A stretch of 64,000 nucleotides of DNA from positions 3,720,001 through 3,784,000 of the forward strand of contig CM062381.1 in the NCBI GenBank assembly GCA_031310005.1. The letters run 5' to 3'. Position 1 is the stretch's first letter. Each line of letters begins with the position of its first letter. A program made the translations under genes and the position numbers. The notes below the pieces were generated by a model. That model did no database searches. It was not told the DNA's origin and worked only from the letters and a program-made list of their open reading frames with translations. The DNA comes from Dactylellina haptotyla. Taxonomy: Eukaryota > Ascomycota > Orbiliomycetes > Orbiliales > Orbiliaceae. Of this stretch, positions 25,033 to 35,549 are shown piece by piece.

Positions 25033-27304
25033 TCAAAAATCAAGGATATCCCCAAAATCCCAAGGCTCTGCTGACGTGCTGAGCCAATCCATATTCATCT
25101 CCACATCAGTCAATAGATTGAGGTCAGCGAGATCATCATTTAGGCCCCAAGAATTGTTTTGAGTGGGTGTGATAGTTAGATTTACTGTGGCTTGACTTAG
25201 TGCCAGCTGTGGTTCTAGGTTGATGCCTGAGAGCTCGTGGCCACTTTGACCATCCGTTGAGAAATTAGGGCTCGAGCCACGCTTTGATCTCCTTTTCTCC
25301 ACTAGAGCTTTCAACTGCACTAATTGTTGGTATTGTGGCGTTTCCTTCTGTATTGTATCTGAATATTTGGCTGCGACATCCCAGGCCCTCTCGCACGTGC
25401 TATCCCACTTTTGGGTGAGTAATAACCGAAAAATCGTTCCAAGAATGATGTAGGGTGGTGCTTTCGCTTTTATCGCCCAGTGCCAAGGGCTCCAGCTAGA
25501 CTCGTTTTGTAACGAATAGGTGCACTCAACAATGGTAGTTGAATGTGAGAGAATCCTTTCTGAATTGGTGTTAGTTGAAGAAGGTCCGTTAGATGAAGTT
25601 GAAGAAATTCCCTCGAGGATACAAAGATGCATCCTGGTAAAGAACAGTTTTGCCATAGTGCTCATGAAGCCATCTAGAGGGAGTTCTATGTCCAAATGAT
25701 CGAGATATGTTTCTTGAATCCGAGTTTTCGCGCTTCCGAACAGCTTCGTGATCTGTTCCAAAGAAGTTTCCGAGGCTTGTATTTTCGATAACAAGGCAAT
25801 AAGTTGGCGGGATAATCTCCAAATCTCGCATCTGATGAGAAGGAAGGTGACATCCGTCTTCCTGTCTCCATGAGAGGGTAATGCTGCGCTCTTTGGATTG
25901 AAATCCGCATCGTCTATATTGGAGGGCAGACGGGTGTTGAACATACTTTCGGATATTAAAAGGCCCGGAACACCGTTGGACCCAACTCGCGAATCGATTA
26001 GGCAGACCTGCCACCATATTCTTCTTCGCATTTCAATTTCAAAAGGCTCGAGGTCCGGGATATTGAAGCCATCTCTATGAAGTTTCAGTCGAATGGCTAC
26101 CCTGACTAAAATGCCAGTTAAAGACCATGCAGCATCGTGTTCGTCATTATTCTCAAGGACATTGACATAGATGGCCAAAGCTTGGAAAGTGGAGAGGTCT
26201 TTAGTATTAAGTATTTGGGCTTTCTCTAGTGCTTGCTCAGTACCTAGTCGGTAACGAGCCGTGAGCTGTTCCTTCGTGGCAACGAAATTCAAAGCAATCT
26301 AGTTGCCGTTAGTGATGATCAAGTCTCCTCATACCAATAAAAAGTCCCGGCTTTACTTACATCTTCTTCTGTCAATATCGATATGGCAGCGAAGCAAATG
26401 GCATATATTAACGCTTCTGTGCCTAACCCTACAGAGTGATATTTGCCTCTAAGATCCCGAATCAATCGAGTCATAGATGGAATATGGACGATTTTGAACA
26501 AAGGGTCGATGTCGTCTACAAACGTTTGCCATAGAAATAGCATCTGAGCTGGAGACGGATGCATCAAATCATACTGAGCTGCCGCGTTGGCTTGCCTCGC
26601 GAGAAAATTAAAATAATTGCTGTGACTTCGTTCCGGAGGTACTGCGCCGGAGGATTCTGAGGGACTATGCTTTTCGAAGTCATAAGGCTCAGGGTGCCGG
26701 ACTGCTTCGAATATATGCTCAACCTATAAATTATTGTTATTAGCGTTTTGAAGGTATTATGCATAGTGTAGTTATTCTAAGTTTATCATTTCCGGTCTTG
26801 TCATACCTCACCACAGAAAACCGTCCAAAATCGGTCTCCGACGACTAACTCGCCGTTTCTTTGTATCACCATCTCTCCAAAGTCTTGAGATGATGTCGAT
26901 TCCGTGTTGTCAGACAACGTCCCCTTTGGACTAGTACTGCTTTCAACCGAGCTGGTCGTCTCTTCCTGAGACTCGGGGCCATTCGAACCTTTGTCCGTAA
27001 CGGCACTTTCAACTTGTGAGCCGAGCTCTGATACCATTGCTTCCAAGCTTCTTAGCCGACCCAGAAGCTCTTCGTGCTTTGGTGTCGTCACCTGAGACGC
27101 TCCAGCAACACGACCTCGACGGGGAAGCCTGCCAGATACGGGAAATATGCATTCGGTGTTGTTCCTGGTGCACGGTATACAAGGGTATCGCCTGTCACAG
27201 CGTACCTTTCGGCGGCGGCAGGTTTTACAACTCCAAATATGGAGACCGTCGTCTCCCTTGTTAGCATTGTTTGCCTGCGGTTGGAACGACATTGCACCAT
27301 TCAT
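25033..27304 (-). CDS. Zn2Cys6 transcription factor with fungal_trans domain
   Basis: Nuclear DNA-binding regulator. Exons 27304-26807, 26723-26361 and 26298-25033 join in frame to 708 aa. The longer open frame begins with TTG, so I chose the first ATG (27304); another ATG lies at 27292. Six cysteines at residues 26, 29, 36, 42, 45 and 52 fit the C-x2-C-x6-C-x5-C-x2-C-x6-C binuclear cluster exactly. A short linker with a coiled-coil-like LGRLRSLEAMVSELGSQVE follows. The middle-homology region (PF04082) starts in exon 2 (AQMLFLWQTFVDDIDPLFKIVH) and runs through exon 3, with the typical RRRIWWQVCLIDSR. The gene is divergent from the AMID-like flavoprotein across about 425 bp and may regulate it. 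No pathway can be named from sequence. Confidence 0.9.
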
Positions 27305-27728
27305 GAATGTACGCAATTTCGGGGCTTCGGACCTTGTTTGTATCTGTCGCTCCTGTGCAGCTGGCTGTGTCGTTGTTGTTGGCGAGTTTGGCGTCTGGGG
27401 AGCGCAGCCCAGGTCGAATCGGGACGCTGGCTCGGCCTCGGCCTCGGTCTTACTAATGAGCTGATTGGTCGACCTTTGGAAACCACAACCTTATTTAGCT
27501 GTCTTTTCTCGCCCGTAACTTCGGCCTCGCGCTTGTAAGTGAAACCGGGAAGTTAATGAGGTTATAAAATCCTCTGAATCCGAGGAAGATATTTACCACT
27601 AAGAATTTTTCTTTCTGTTAGCTGAAATCTAAATTTCTATAACAATATCCTTAGAAATATACTTAGTTACTGCATTTCGTCGCTTTATTCATCCCAAAAT
27701 TCGCACAATACCCACAAACACAGGCACT
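27305..27728. promoter_or_regulatory. Bidirectional promoter region, Zn2Cys6 factor / flavoprotein
   Basis: Shared 425-bp upstream region of two divergent genes. The part nearest the regulator is GC-rich; the part nearest the flavoprotein is AT-rich. No defined CGG-triplet operator was identified with confidence. Confidence 0.4.
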
Positions 27729-28880
27729 ATGAAGACTGTGGTTATTATTGGCGCAGGCTTCACAGGCCTTCCGATGGCACACAAACTTCTAATTTACACC
27801 GTTCCAAAACTCAAAGACGGATTGAAAGTAGTTCTTATTTCTCCCAATTCTCACTTTTATTGGAATCTCGCTGCTACTCGTGGAGTTATTCCTGGTGCTA
27901 TTTCGGACGATGAACTCTTTTTACCGATCGCATCTGCCTTTTCACAGTACTCTGCAAATAATTTCGAATTTGTGCTCGGGAAGGCAGATAGACTTGAACC
28001 AGGAACAAATACAGTCCATGTAGCTTGCAATGATGGGACCCAACGCGATATTTCCTACGATCATCTCATCATTGCCAGCGGCTCTTCTATCCGAAATGGG
28101 TTACCTTTTAAAACCCTAGATACGTACGAGGCCACTCTGACGGCATTACACGGGCTGCAACACAAGATTAAGAATGCAACCTCTATTTTAATCGCGGGGG
28201 CCGGTCCAACTGGCATTGAGACAGCGGGAGAACTAGCAGCAGCCTACGGAAACAAAAAGCAAATCACACTCCTCGATTCTAACGATAGAGTGCTGCTGGG
28301 GTCTGGTGTGCTTCATAGTGTGTCGGAAACCGTTGAAAAGGACCTTCAAAAGCTCGGCGTGAAGGTCATTCACAACGCCAAAGTTCAAACAGTTAATGAA
28401 ATTCCTGAAGGCGGTCAGGCTACGGTCCAACTTTCCAACGGAACTGTTATTGCCACAGACCTCTACATCCCACTATTCGGAGTCCAAGTTAATACAAACT
28501 GGTTACCCCCAGCACTTCTCGATGAATCTGGTAATGTAAAACTAGACAGCTATATGAGAGCTGAAGGAACAGTCAACATCTGGGGTATCGGTGATGTTGG
28601 AAATCTTGAACCGAAGCAAATTACTAATACGGACCAACAAATTATTCACCTTGCGGAGACCCTAGACGCTGATCTGACCGGACAGGAGGGCAAGAAGGTA
28701 TACAAACCTCTTGACAAGACTAGAATATTTATTTCTCTAGGGAAGAGTTATGGAACTGGCCAGATGGGTACCTGGAAAGTCTGGGGGTGGACTGTCAATT
28801 ACATCAAAGGTCGCAAGATATTTGTTGACTCAGCCCCAGGGTATGTCGGTGGGAAAGCGCTAAGGCACACCTCTATGTGA
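27729..28880 (+). CDS. AIF2/AMID-like FAD-dependent oxidoreductase
   Basis: Single-exon 383-aa flavoprotein of the pyridine nucleotide-disulphide oxidoreductase class II family. The FAD-binding Rossmann motif is at the very N-terminus (VVIIGAGFTGLP). A second dinucleotide motif for NAD(P)H lies near residue 155 (ILIAGAGPTGIETAGELAA). The second FAD motif is IWGIGDVGN near residue 282. There is no redox CxxC, no signal peptide and no mitochondrial presequence, matching fungal and animal AIFM2/AMID/FSP1-type NAD(P)H oxidases of normal length (about 370-390). These proteins oxidise NAD(P)H and reduce quinones or other acceptors at membranes. The gene is intronless and divergent from the Zn2Cys6 regulator, so co-regulation is plausible but only inferred. 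The substrate is unknown. Confidence 0.85.
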   Translation: MKTVVIIGAGFTGLPMAHKLLIYTVPKLKDGLKVVLISPNSHFYWNLAATRGVIPGAISDDELFLPIASAFSQYSANNFEFVLGKADRLEPGTNTVHVACNDGTQRDISYDHLIIASGSSIRNGLPFKTLDTYEATLTALHGLQHKIKNATSILIAGAGPTGIETAGELAAAYGNKKQITLLDSNDRVLLGSGVLHSVSETVEKDLQKLGVKVIHNAKVQTVNEIPEGGQATVQLSNGTVIATDLYIPLFGVQVNTNWLPPALLDESGNVKLDSYMRAEGTVNIWGIGDVGNLEPKQITNTDQQIIHLAETLDADLTGQEGKKVYKPLDKTRIFISLGKSYGTGQMGTWKVWGWTVNYIKGRKIFVDSAPGYVGGKALRHTSM

Positions 28881-29253
28881 GAGAAGTATTGATATTCCAT
28901 AATATTTCTTTGTCATTCGTGCTTCATTCTTTCGCATCGTACCACTAAAGTCTCGCCACGAGCAACAATTTCCATGTATGTCGCGAAAGTGTCACTGATA
29001 TTATAATATAATGCCATACAAATAAACTTGGTTTGGCTTATTTTTACTGTTTTGTAATATATGTAGTCTTCAGTACTACTTAGCCTATATTCGGTTCATA
29101 TTTCTTTTGGGGACGAAGATCTGCGGAATTAGCGGCGACTGGTCAATTTATTTTCTGGGAAGGGTTTTACGTGCATCTGTAAAAGGTAACGGAATAGACA
29201 GAATATCATTGATTTCCCAATATTTGAACCTGTACAACAACTTCATCAATTAC
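28881..29253. other. Convergent 3' spacer
   Basis: AT-rich spacer between the flavoprotein (+) and the F-box-like gene (-). Nothing further seen. Confidence 0.4.
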
Positions 29254-30132
29254 CTACGCCTTTTCCGTATACCAGAGTTTAAATTTAGCCCCCTCGGACT
29301 GAGTACCCTTTTCGACTAGCTGCTTAACGGGAGGTATGTTAAAGAGCTTTTCGCGAAAGTCAGGTCTATCTCGATCGGCAAATCGAACAGAGGCTGTGTC
29401 TCTAAACTCTAACCTCGAAATATTCGCCAGGAGTTTATCTTTGATGAGCTCATTCTCAATATAATCCTTTACTGTGCGCTCAAAATGCCGATATGACCCT
29501 CTAGCATCATCCCGCCAGATAATAAGGGTTTCCAATCGCGGAGCCAGAGCCATGAGCGCCAGAGCCAACCCTTGCATAAGTGCATTCTCATACCCGACTC
29601 GTTGGGACCAGTCGGGAACAGACATCCAATAGCTTCCTTCGCCGTGAGCTTCGAGCTCATAATCTGTGAATCCTTTGTACTCTTCCGCGTCCAAATTGGC
29701 GGTGGTGAAAACGGTGGCCGCATATTCATCCATCTTTTCCGTCTCCCATTTTGTATCCAGTATTAACTCCGGGTTGTCATCTACAAAGGTCTCGCGCGGC
29801 GAGAACGGATCTGAGATTGTATCGCAAAATTGAAGAGGGCAGCAAAAACACATCGTGCGGATCATATCACGAATCGATGCGTTCTCAGTCAACGTCCGAA
29901 GCAGACGTATCATGGGTGTAGGATAGTCGAATACTGCGATCTTGAAAAGATATGGTTGCGCGATGAGCGAAAGATGTTTGCAGGTGATGCTCAGTGAGCG
30001 TATATCTGCTATGTGCGGGCTTTCCCGCCAGTCCTCATGGTTTGGAAATTTGGTTTTATCGTTGAAGTCGGGAACTAGGAGGTCGACGATCTCCATGAGA
30101 ACTTCGTTTGGGAGCTCGAGCAGTTTTAGCAT
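29254..30132 (-). CDS. F-box-like protein, unknown target
   Basis: I chose the ATG at 30132 although the frame is open to 30372. From there the protein starts directly with an F-box-like helix (MLKLLELPNEVLMEIVDLL), and the upstream frame translates to non-conserved sequence. The product is 292 aa. The N-terminal motif is followed by an insertion and a second half (IRSLSITCKHLSLIAQPYLF), matching the split F-box typical of fungal F-box proteins, which recruit substrates to SCF ubiquitin ligases through Skp1. The rest resembles the helical C-terminal part seen in many lineage-specific fungal F-box proteins; no LRR, WD40 or other interaction domain is visible. Intronless. Confidence 0.65.
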   Translation of the reverse strand: MLKLLELPNEVLMEIVDLLVPDFNDKTKFPNHEDWRESPHIADIRSLSITCKHLSLIAQPYLFKIAVFDYPTPMIRLLRTLTENASIRDMIRTMCFCCPLQFCDTISDPFSPRETFVDDNPELILDTKWETEKMDEYAATVFTTANLDAEEYKGFTDYELEAHGEGSYWMSVPDWSQRVGYENALMQGLALALMALAPRLETLIIWRDDARGSYRHFERTVKDYIENELIKDKLLANISRLEFRDTASVRFADRDRPDFREKLFNIPPVKQLVEKGTQSEGAKFKLWYTEKA

Positions 30133-30550
30133 TTTGAGACTTAGAACTCGATATTGATGGATATATCTTGGGAAGGGTCGTCTTGGAAAGTGAAGTTTGG
30201 AAAGGTTGACATTGCACATTCGGAGGCCAAGTGCGCTTGTAAACACACAAGGTCTTGGCTTAACGTTACGAAGTGTGTGAAACGACAAAAATGCACCTGA
30301 TTCGAATTTGACGGTGGCTATCCTAGTTGGAATGCAACACTCAAAACGCAGAGGTGATGCGTAAAAGAACAAAATATTTTTGACTTTGTTTTAAATCATA
30401 TTTTACACTGTGATTTGTCGCTAAGTAAAACGCTGAGGAATCTGGAGATCCGTAAAAGGAAACAACATTACTCCAAGGATATCATGATATATACAGACTT
30501 ATTACGCATCGATAAGGTATCTTCTACTTATTTTCTTCAAGAATGGTTAA
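30133..30550. other. Spacer
   Basis: Non-coding stretch between the F-box-like gene and the 3' end of the carboxypeptidase gene (both on the minus strand). It likely carries the promoter of the former. Confidence 0.4.
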
Positions 30551-32124
30551 TTATTCTCGTCTTGGTGCCAGTGGTCTCAAGTGTGAGCCGCTCGCCATTC
30601 GCATGAAATTGTTGATAAGTTGCAACACAGGCTGTGGCTGGTCCATATCTGCGGAATGGCCGGCGTCGTATATTCTCGCGAAAGTCAAGCCATTAACAGA
30701 CTTGATTTGACCAGCTTCTCTGCCCCGAACCATGTACGGCTGCATGTCGGCTTTGTTGTAATCCCTTTTCCCGTACCAATTCAAACGCTCCGTCCAAGCC
30801 TTTACTCCGAGCCAGTTGCAGATATAATCTTTGTCGCCAGCATAGACGAGAGCGGGGATGTGTCGAAGCACTTCAGGAACATATCTCTGTACTGGTGTCG
30901 CAATGTCGCCAGAAGCATGGAACATATTCAAAACGCGGCGATTCGTAGCGCCGTTAAAATTATGCCCTTCCGCACCAATAGCTTCCATTATGTCGGGCGA
31001 ACGTAGAAAGTCCTCCGCGGGATCACCGCCATGCCCGTATCCATCTCCTCTCGGCCCGAGTCTCTTTTGCTGCGTACGGATATCATAGACTTGAACATGT
31101 GCTCGTTTTGCGGGACCGAAAAGGATCTCTTTTTCACAGAAATTACCGGCATCGCTGCAAATTTCACGCTCGCCGGTTTTATAACATTCCCCGATCATGT
31201 CTTGACATTGGGGAACAACGTTTTCCGTCAAATCCTCGCAAGTCTCCTCATCGAATATTGCTTCATGGCCACCTCTTCCACAAGCCATGGCTGGCATCGA
31301 GCCGAATTGTGTTAGTGGATCCGTCAGACCATTCGCTATGATCATTCCTTGTAGATTAATATTATTCCCTGGATGGGAAAGGATCTCATGCGATAATTCG
31401 GGGACCCAATGGCCTCCGTATGAGATTCCAAATATATGAAACGGCAGCTCTGAGTATTGAGGAAACTTTTTGAAAAACAGTCTAAGCAGTGCGTGAACGT
31501 CTTTCCCAGCAGCGACAGTCGTATCGATCTTTGTACTCCCGTACGAGAAGCCGACATTCACAGGCTGGTCCAAAAATAGAATTGATGCATGGTTATTCCA
31601 CGAGAGTGGGTTCTCTTGGAGCCTACCATTTCTAAAAACAGTAGGTCCTGCACCTTGGACCACTGCGGCTATAGAACTGTAACCGGGTCCTCCATTCAAC
31701 CAAAGAAGAATAGGATCTTTTGCAGGGTTGGAACGCGACTCAAAAAACCCTATCGGTGAGACTTTCTGTTAGCTTTTGAAGACCTGATATATTGCCCAAG
31801 TAAATACTTACAATAGAAAAGGTGATTGTCCTCCTCATTATCGTCCAGATACCCGCTGTATTGTTTGACCCCTCGTCCGATCCCTGTTATAGAAGAATCC
31901 ACAGCTCTTCCACGAAGACTATATCGACTACTGCTAATACCACGTTTCCCTGGATTCGAGCTCGAGGTTTCTCCAGATAGTTGAAAGTCCCAGAAACTAT
32001 CCGATCGTCGGGCATAATTTCCCGGGTATCGGGAAGTAGAGTTGTCGTTCCGCTCCCGTTGGTTAGCTGGATATGCGGAAGACAATGTTGAAAATAATGC
32101 CGCAACGGCTATAAAGTGTCTCAT
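30551..32124 (-). CDS. Secreted serine carboxypeptidase-like protein (S10), altered active site
   Basis: Alpha/beta-hydrolase of peptidase family S10, normally removing C-terminal residues in the secretory pathway. Exons 32124-31812 and 31749-30551 join in frame (FYWFFESR at the junction) to 503 aa. A signal peptide (residues 1-about 18) is followed by a propeptide-like, Ser/Arg-rich segment with dibasic sites. The oxyanion block is WLNGGPGYSS (from 121), where the family has GCSS. The nucleophile block is FGISYGGHW with Ser214; canonical members have GESY(A/G)G, so the carboxylate-binding Glu is Ile here. The Asp block GDKDYICNWLGVKAW (about 410) is intact, and the catalytic His is at about 469 (DAGHSADMDQP). 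The Ser/Asp/His triad is therefore kept, but C-terminal carboxylate recognition is changed. It may have altered specificity or act as an acyltransferase-like member; this is inference. Confidence 0.9.
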
Positions 32125-33044
32125 ATTAGTGATTAGAATGTTATAGCGCCTGCGCTCTATATTTCGAATTATTAGTAGAAGAAAAAAAGAAGTTTACTAT
32201 TCTTGGTGCTAGAACAAAAATTCAATAGTGGTAAACGATCTACAAACGATTGAAGAAGCCGAAATCTTTTCGCAGCTATGCAGGACACAGCTTTGTATAT
32301 AAACATTCTGTAGCGAGAAATCCGGAAACCGGCACTATCAACAATAAAGATTCACTTCAAACGTTCTATGACTTGCTTGTTAAACCCTCGGATGTCATTG
32401 TGCATTAATTACTCGTGAAGGCTGAATTTAGTGGCGTCTTAGGTACGAAAGTCAACTTTGGAGCATACCGTTTTCAAAAGCCATACACTCTGGAAACGCC
32501 ATATCCGTCCCAAGGGTGAGGAGGCTGTGGCTTCCACACCGTTTCGGTGTTGCGGAACCAGTAACTATTCCCGAAACGCAACTAGGCGTCGAGTTGTCTG
32601 TTCCAGGTCGTTTCGAAACTCTCTAGAAACAACTCTTTGAAGTAAGTCTCCGAAGTAAACGGACATACAAGATATTGAATGGTACACAACTAAGCAAGAA
32701 ACACGCATCCGCAATTTACGGATTTTAGAAACGTTATCTCATGAGTAGCTGTACTATGGCTCGTAAAGAAGACACTTTAATCTATCAGGACTGCTCAAAA
32801 CTCGGCCCTGTCATGCGAACTCTAATATGTCACTTTTTAATAGAAAACGGGAATGGCGTAGACTCCGAATTTCTGCCGAATATTACGCCGTAGATACGGA
32901 CATCGGACATTGAAAATATATAGTTCAACTCACAAAATTCAGAAATGGTATAGTATTCATTTTGATTGTAATTAACATTAATCTCGCGTATCCATTTCGG
33001 GTTGCGATGAACTATCTGCACGATAGTTCTAGGTTCATAATGTA
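32125..33044. other. Intergenic, 0.9 kb
   Basis: Promoter region of the carboxypeptidase gene and 3' flank of the next minus-strand gene. No gene or element recognised. Confidence 0.4.
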
Positions 33045-34157
33045 TCAAACACAGGTGTAGACGCCAGGCGAGGCCGCCCTGCATGTACCTCCGCAGCACC
33101 CTTCAGGATGCAGAATATCACAGGATACACCGCTCCCGACACAGCAGTTTGGAGTCGCAAACCACTTGACACAATTTCCACTACAGCAGCCCAAGGGGTT
33201 GCTGAGATCGCAAGCTCCGATGCCTGCAATACAGGTTGTGAAAGCATTAGTATGTGTGGCTGTTACCGTGACAGTTGTCAGTGGCACCGGCGCCGTGATA
33301 GTCGCGGCCAGAGCGCTAACGCATGAGCAGGCGCTAGAGTAGCGGACACTGCCAGAGCACGGAGAAGCGTATGCGGGTATTCTGTTCGAAGAGGTTGCGG
33401 ATGTGGTCGTTGTAGTGATAGCCGTGGATGTAGCGACTCTTCGGAAGCGACGTGCCGGTTGTCCGAAGACAGTTGTTTCAATGGTGACTGTAGCGATGGT
33501 GACAGTTACGGTACTACAGACTATTAGTTTTATCCTCCCAATATATCTCGTTATTGAAGTTAAGAAGATACGACAGGGGGTGCGAAAAATTCATAAATTT
33601 GCAAGAATAAAACAGCACTGACCTGGGTTCTGGGGTGACTGTGATTGCTAGGAAGTAGGCACAATCGTCTCTGCCGCTTCTAGTTGGAAAGGCTGATGCA
33701 ATGACAGCTATTACGAGTTAGATAAACGAAGTCTGGGAGACATTACAGGTCTTAGATTACCTCTTAAGCAGTTATCGTGGTCACAGCGGCCCGTGGTAGA
33801 CAACGTGGAAGCGGTGGTGGTGGTCGTCGTCGTGACGGCTACAGGTGATACGGATAGACAAGTGCAGGCACTGGAGATACGAGCTGCCGTCGTGCTCCAG
33901 GATGTAAGGTACGAAGGGTACGATTGTCCTGCAGTAGCTACAGCAGTAGTAAAAGAGCTACAGAAGGAACTCGCATCTGCAGCATTCCCTCTCAGGGCTC
34001 TCAGGACAAGATCAGCATTACAAACGATCTTGGCTGTAGAAGTCGTCGTCGTCGTCGGTGTGGTCGTCGTCGTCGTCGTTGTTGTCGCCGTTGTCGTTAA
34101 AGTTGCAGCTCTAGCGACGATGCCGAAGAACAGACCAAGGATAATTTCGCGGCGCAT
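33045..34157 (-). CDS. Modular secreted Thr-rich, cysteine-rich protein
   Basis: Exons 34157-33761, 33707-33623 and 33513-33045 give 316 aa in frame. A signal peptide is followed by a poly-Thr linker, then three modules separated by Thr-rich linkers. Module 1 has C-x-DLVLRAL...FCSSF...RISSACTCL. Module 2 is split by the introns: CDHDNCLRAVIASAF, DDCAYFLAITVTPEP, then after a linker SPCSGSVRYSSACSC. Module 3 is a C-terminal knot of ten cysteines (CIAGIGACDLSNPLGCCSGNC and a second GCCGGTC half), which looks like two tandem CCxGxC half-repeats. Such RISSACxC/VTP modules recur in fungal extracellular proteins, but I know no assigned function. It is likely O-mannosylated and extracellular. The exon joins are supported by continuous module sequence across both introns. 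Confidence 0.7.
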
Positions 34158-35549
34158 CGTGATAGCGTTAATCGAAGGATACGCGAATTGCTACAGGAAG
34201 AATGGTGCCCTGAGATAATCCAAAATTGACCCATCCTAGGGAAAGCTGCTTTCGAGTGCCTTTTAATCATATTGCAATCAATTGCCATCGCTCAGAGACC
34301 ATTATACCAGACGGAATAATCATCCTCTTGGTTTCGCGGCCAGATGGACGCTTAACCGGGAAACAGATACTTCAATCGCAACTATTCTTCTCTCAGCGGA
34401 ACTTTCCTGGAGCCAAAGGAACTACAAGTGGGTCGGTGGCCAGAAATACACACTTTTCTTGGTGTCTGACTGACGCCCGTGGCCGGACCGGCCGAACACA
34501 CCATTTTCAGGCATAGACAGAGCCACTTAGCAGGAGAGCCAGGGAGTTATTTTCAATGCGTGCGAGGCCAAGAGGAGATAAGGTTCGAGCTGAACGGTAT
34601 GGACAAGACTCGCTGGCCTGACGGATGACATTGATGGCGTCGGATTGCGTACCTTCCGATAGCTAGCGGCAACACGTCGCCGAACGCACAAAGGAAACTC
34701 TGTGGTTGTCGTGTTGAAATTAAGCTTTAAAAGAATAGACTGCTCTCCAGTGGATATCTTCGCCCTGGCCATTTTGTAATGAAGCCCTCGACCCACCTCG
34801 GAGGCGTCGACGGGTATCCATTTCGTGCGGTGTGGTAGTGGTGGTGGTGGTGGTGGTGGTGTACGTGGCCATGGCCAATGACTCTGGTCTCGTTCTCGTG
34901 GATAGGGTCACGACTGGTCGTTCATTTAGGTTCATACGGCCATGTCCGTATTATCTAAAATGCCGCATCTCTCGCTATCAAACCAATATCTTTATCCTTC
35001 GATTGCACGCGTTCCGAGGGACGTGAATAGACGCGCATTCTGTGGATCCGGATCCCGGGATTGAGTTGTTCGAGTCGGCGTGCGAGTCAGTTGGCACCTG
35101 CGGCGTTCCGACTGCGACGCGTGCGGCTGGGCTGCATGCCAATGTCGTTGGCCGTTAGCGAGGCCAGCCACTCCCTGCCCACAAAGGCGAGCTCACCAAA
35201 GCGAAAACGTTCGAATTATCTGCGCCAGCAGAAAAACAAGTTCAATAGCGTCAGGTTGGAAGAAAAGGGAACGGACGTTTTATTGGGAAAATTAATGTTA
35301 GTTCCGAGTAAATTGAATTGCAAAATATATTTAAATACCACAGTTTGTAAATTTATTCAACATAACAATCTATCAAAGTCCAAAGTAAATAACATTTACC
35401 AGCGCGGCACCATTTTCTTCATTCCCGTTTTTGCCTGATAAGAGCTGAAAACAAGCGCAATTCCTTCTCGTATTTCATAGTGCCAAAGCTAAAATAAGAA
35501 AAAAACCGGAAGAATAATTCTCAACATATCGAATCTATTCAGCTGGTAC
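34158..35549. other. Intergenic, 1.4 kb, with a GGT microsatellite
   Basis: Upstream of the modular secreted gene. It contains a (GGT)n run at about 34831-34860. Frames up to 125 codons exist but start with TTG or lack any domain. Confidence 0.4.
34831..34860. repeat. GGT/ACC trinucleotide microsatellite
   Basis: About eight to ten near-perfect GGT repeats in non-coding DNA. Confidence 0.85.
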
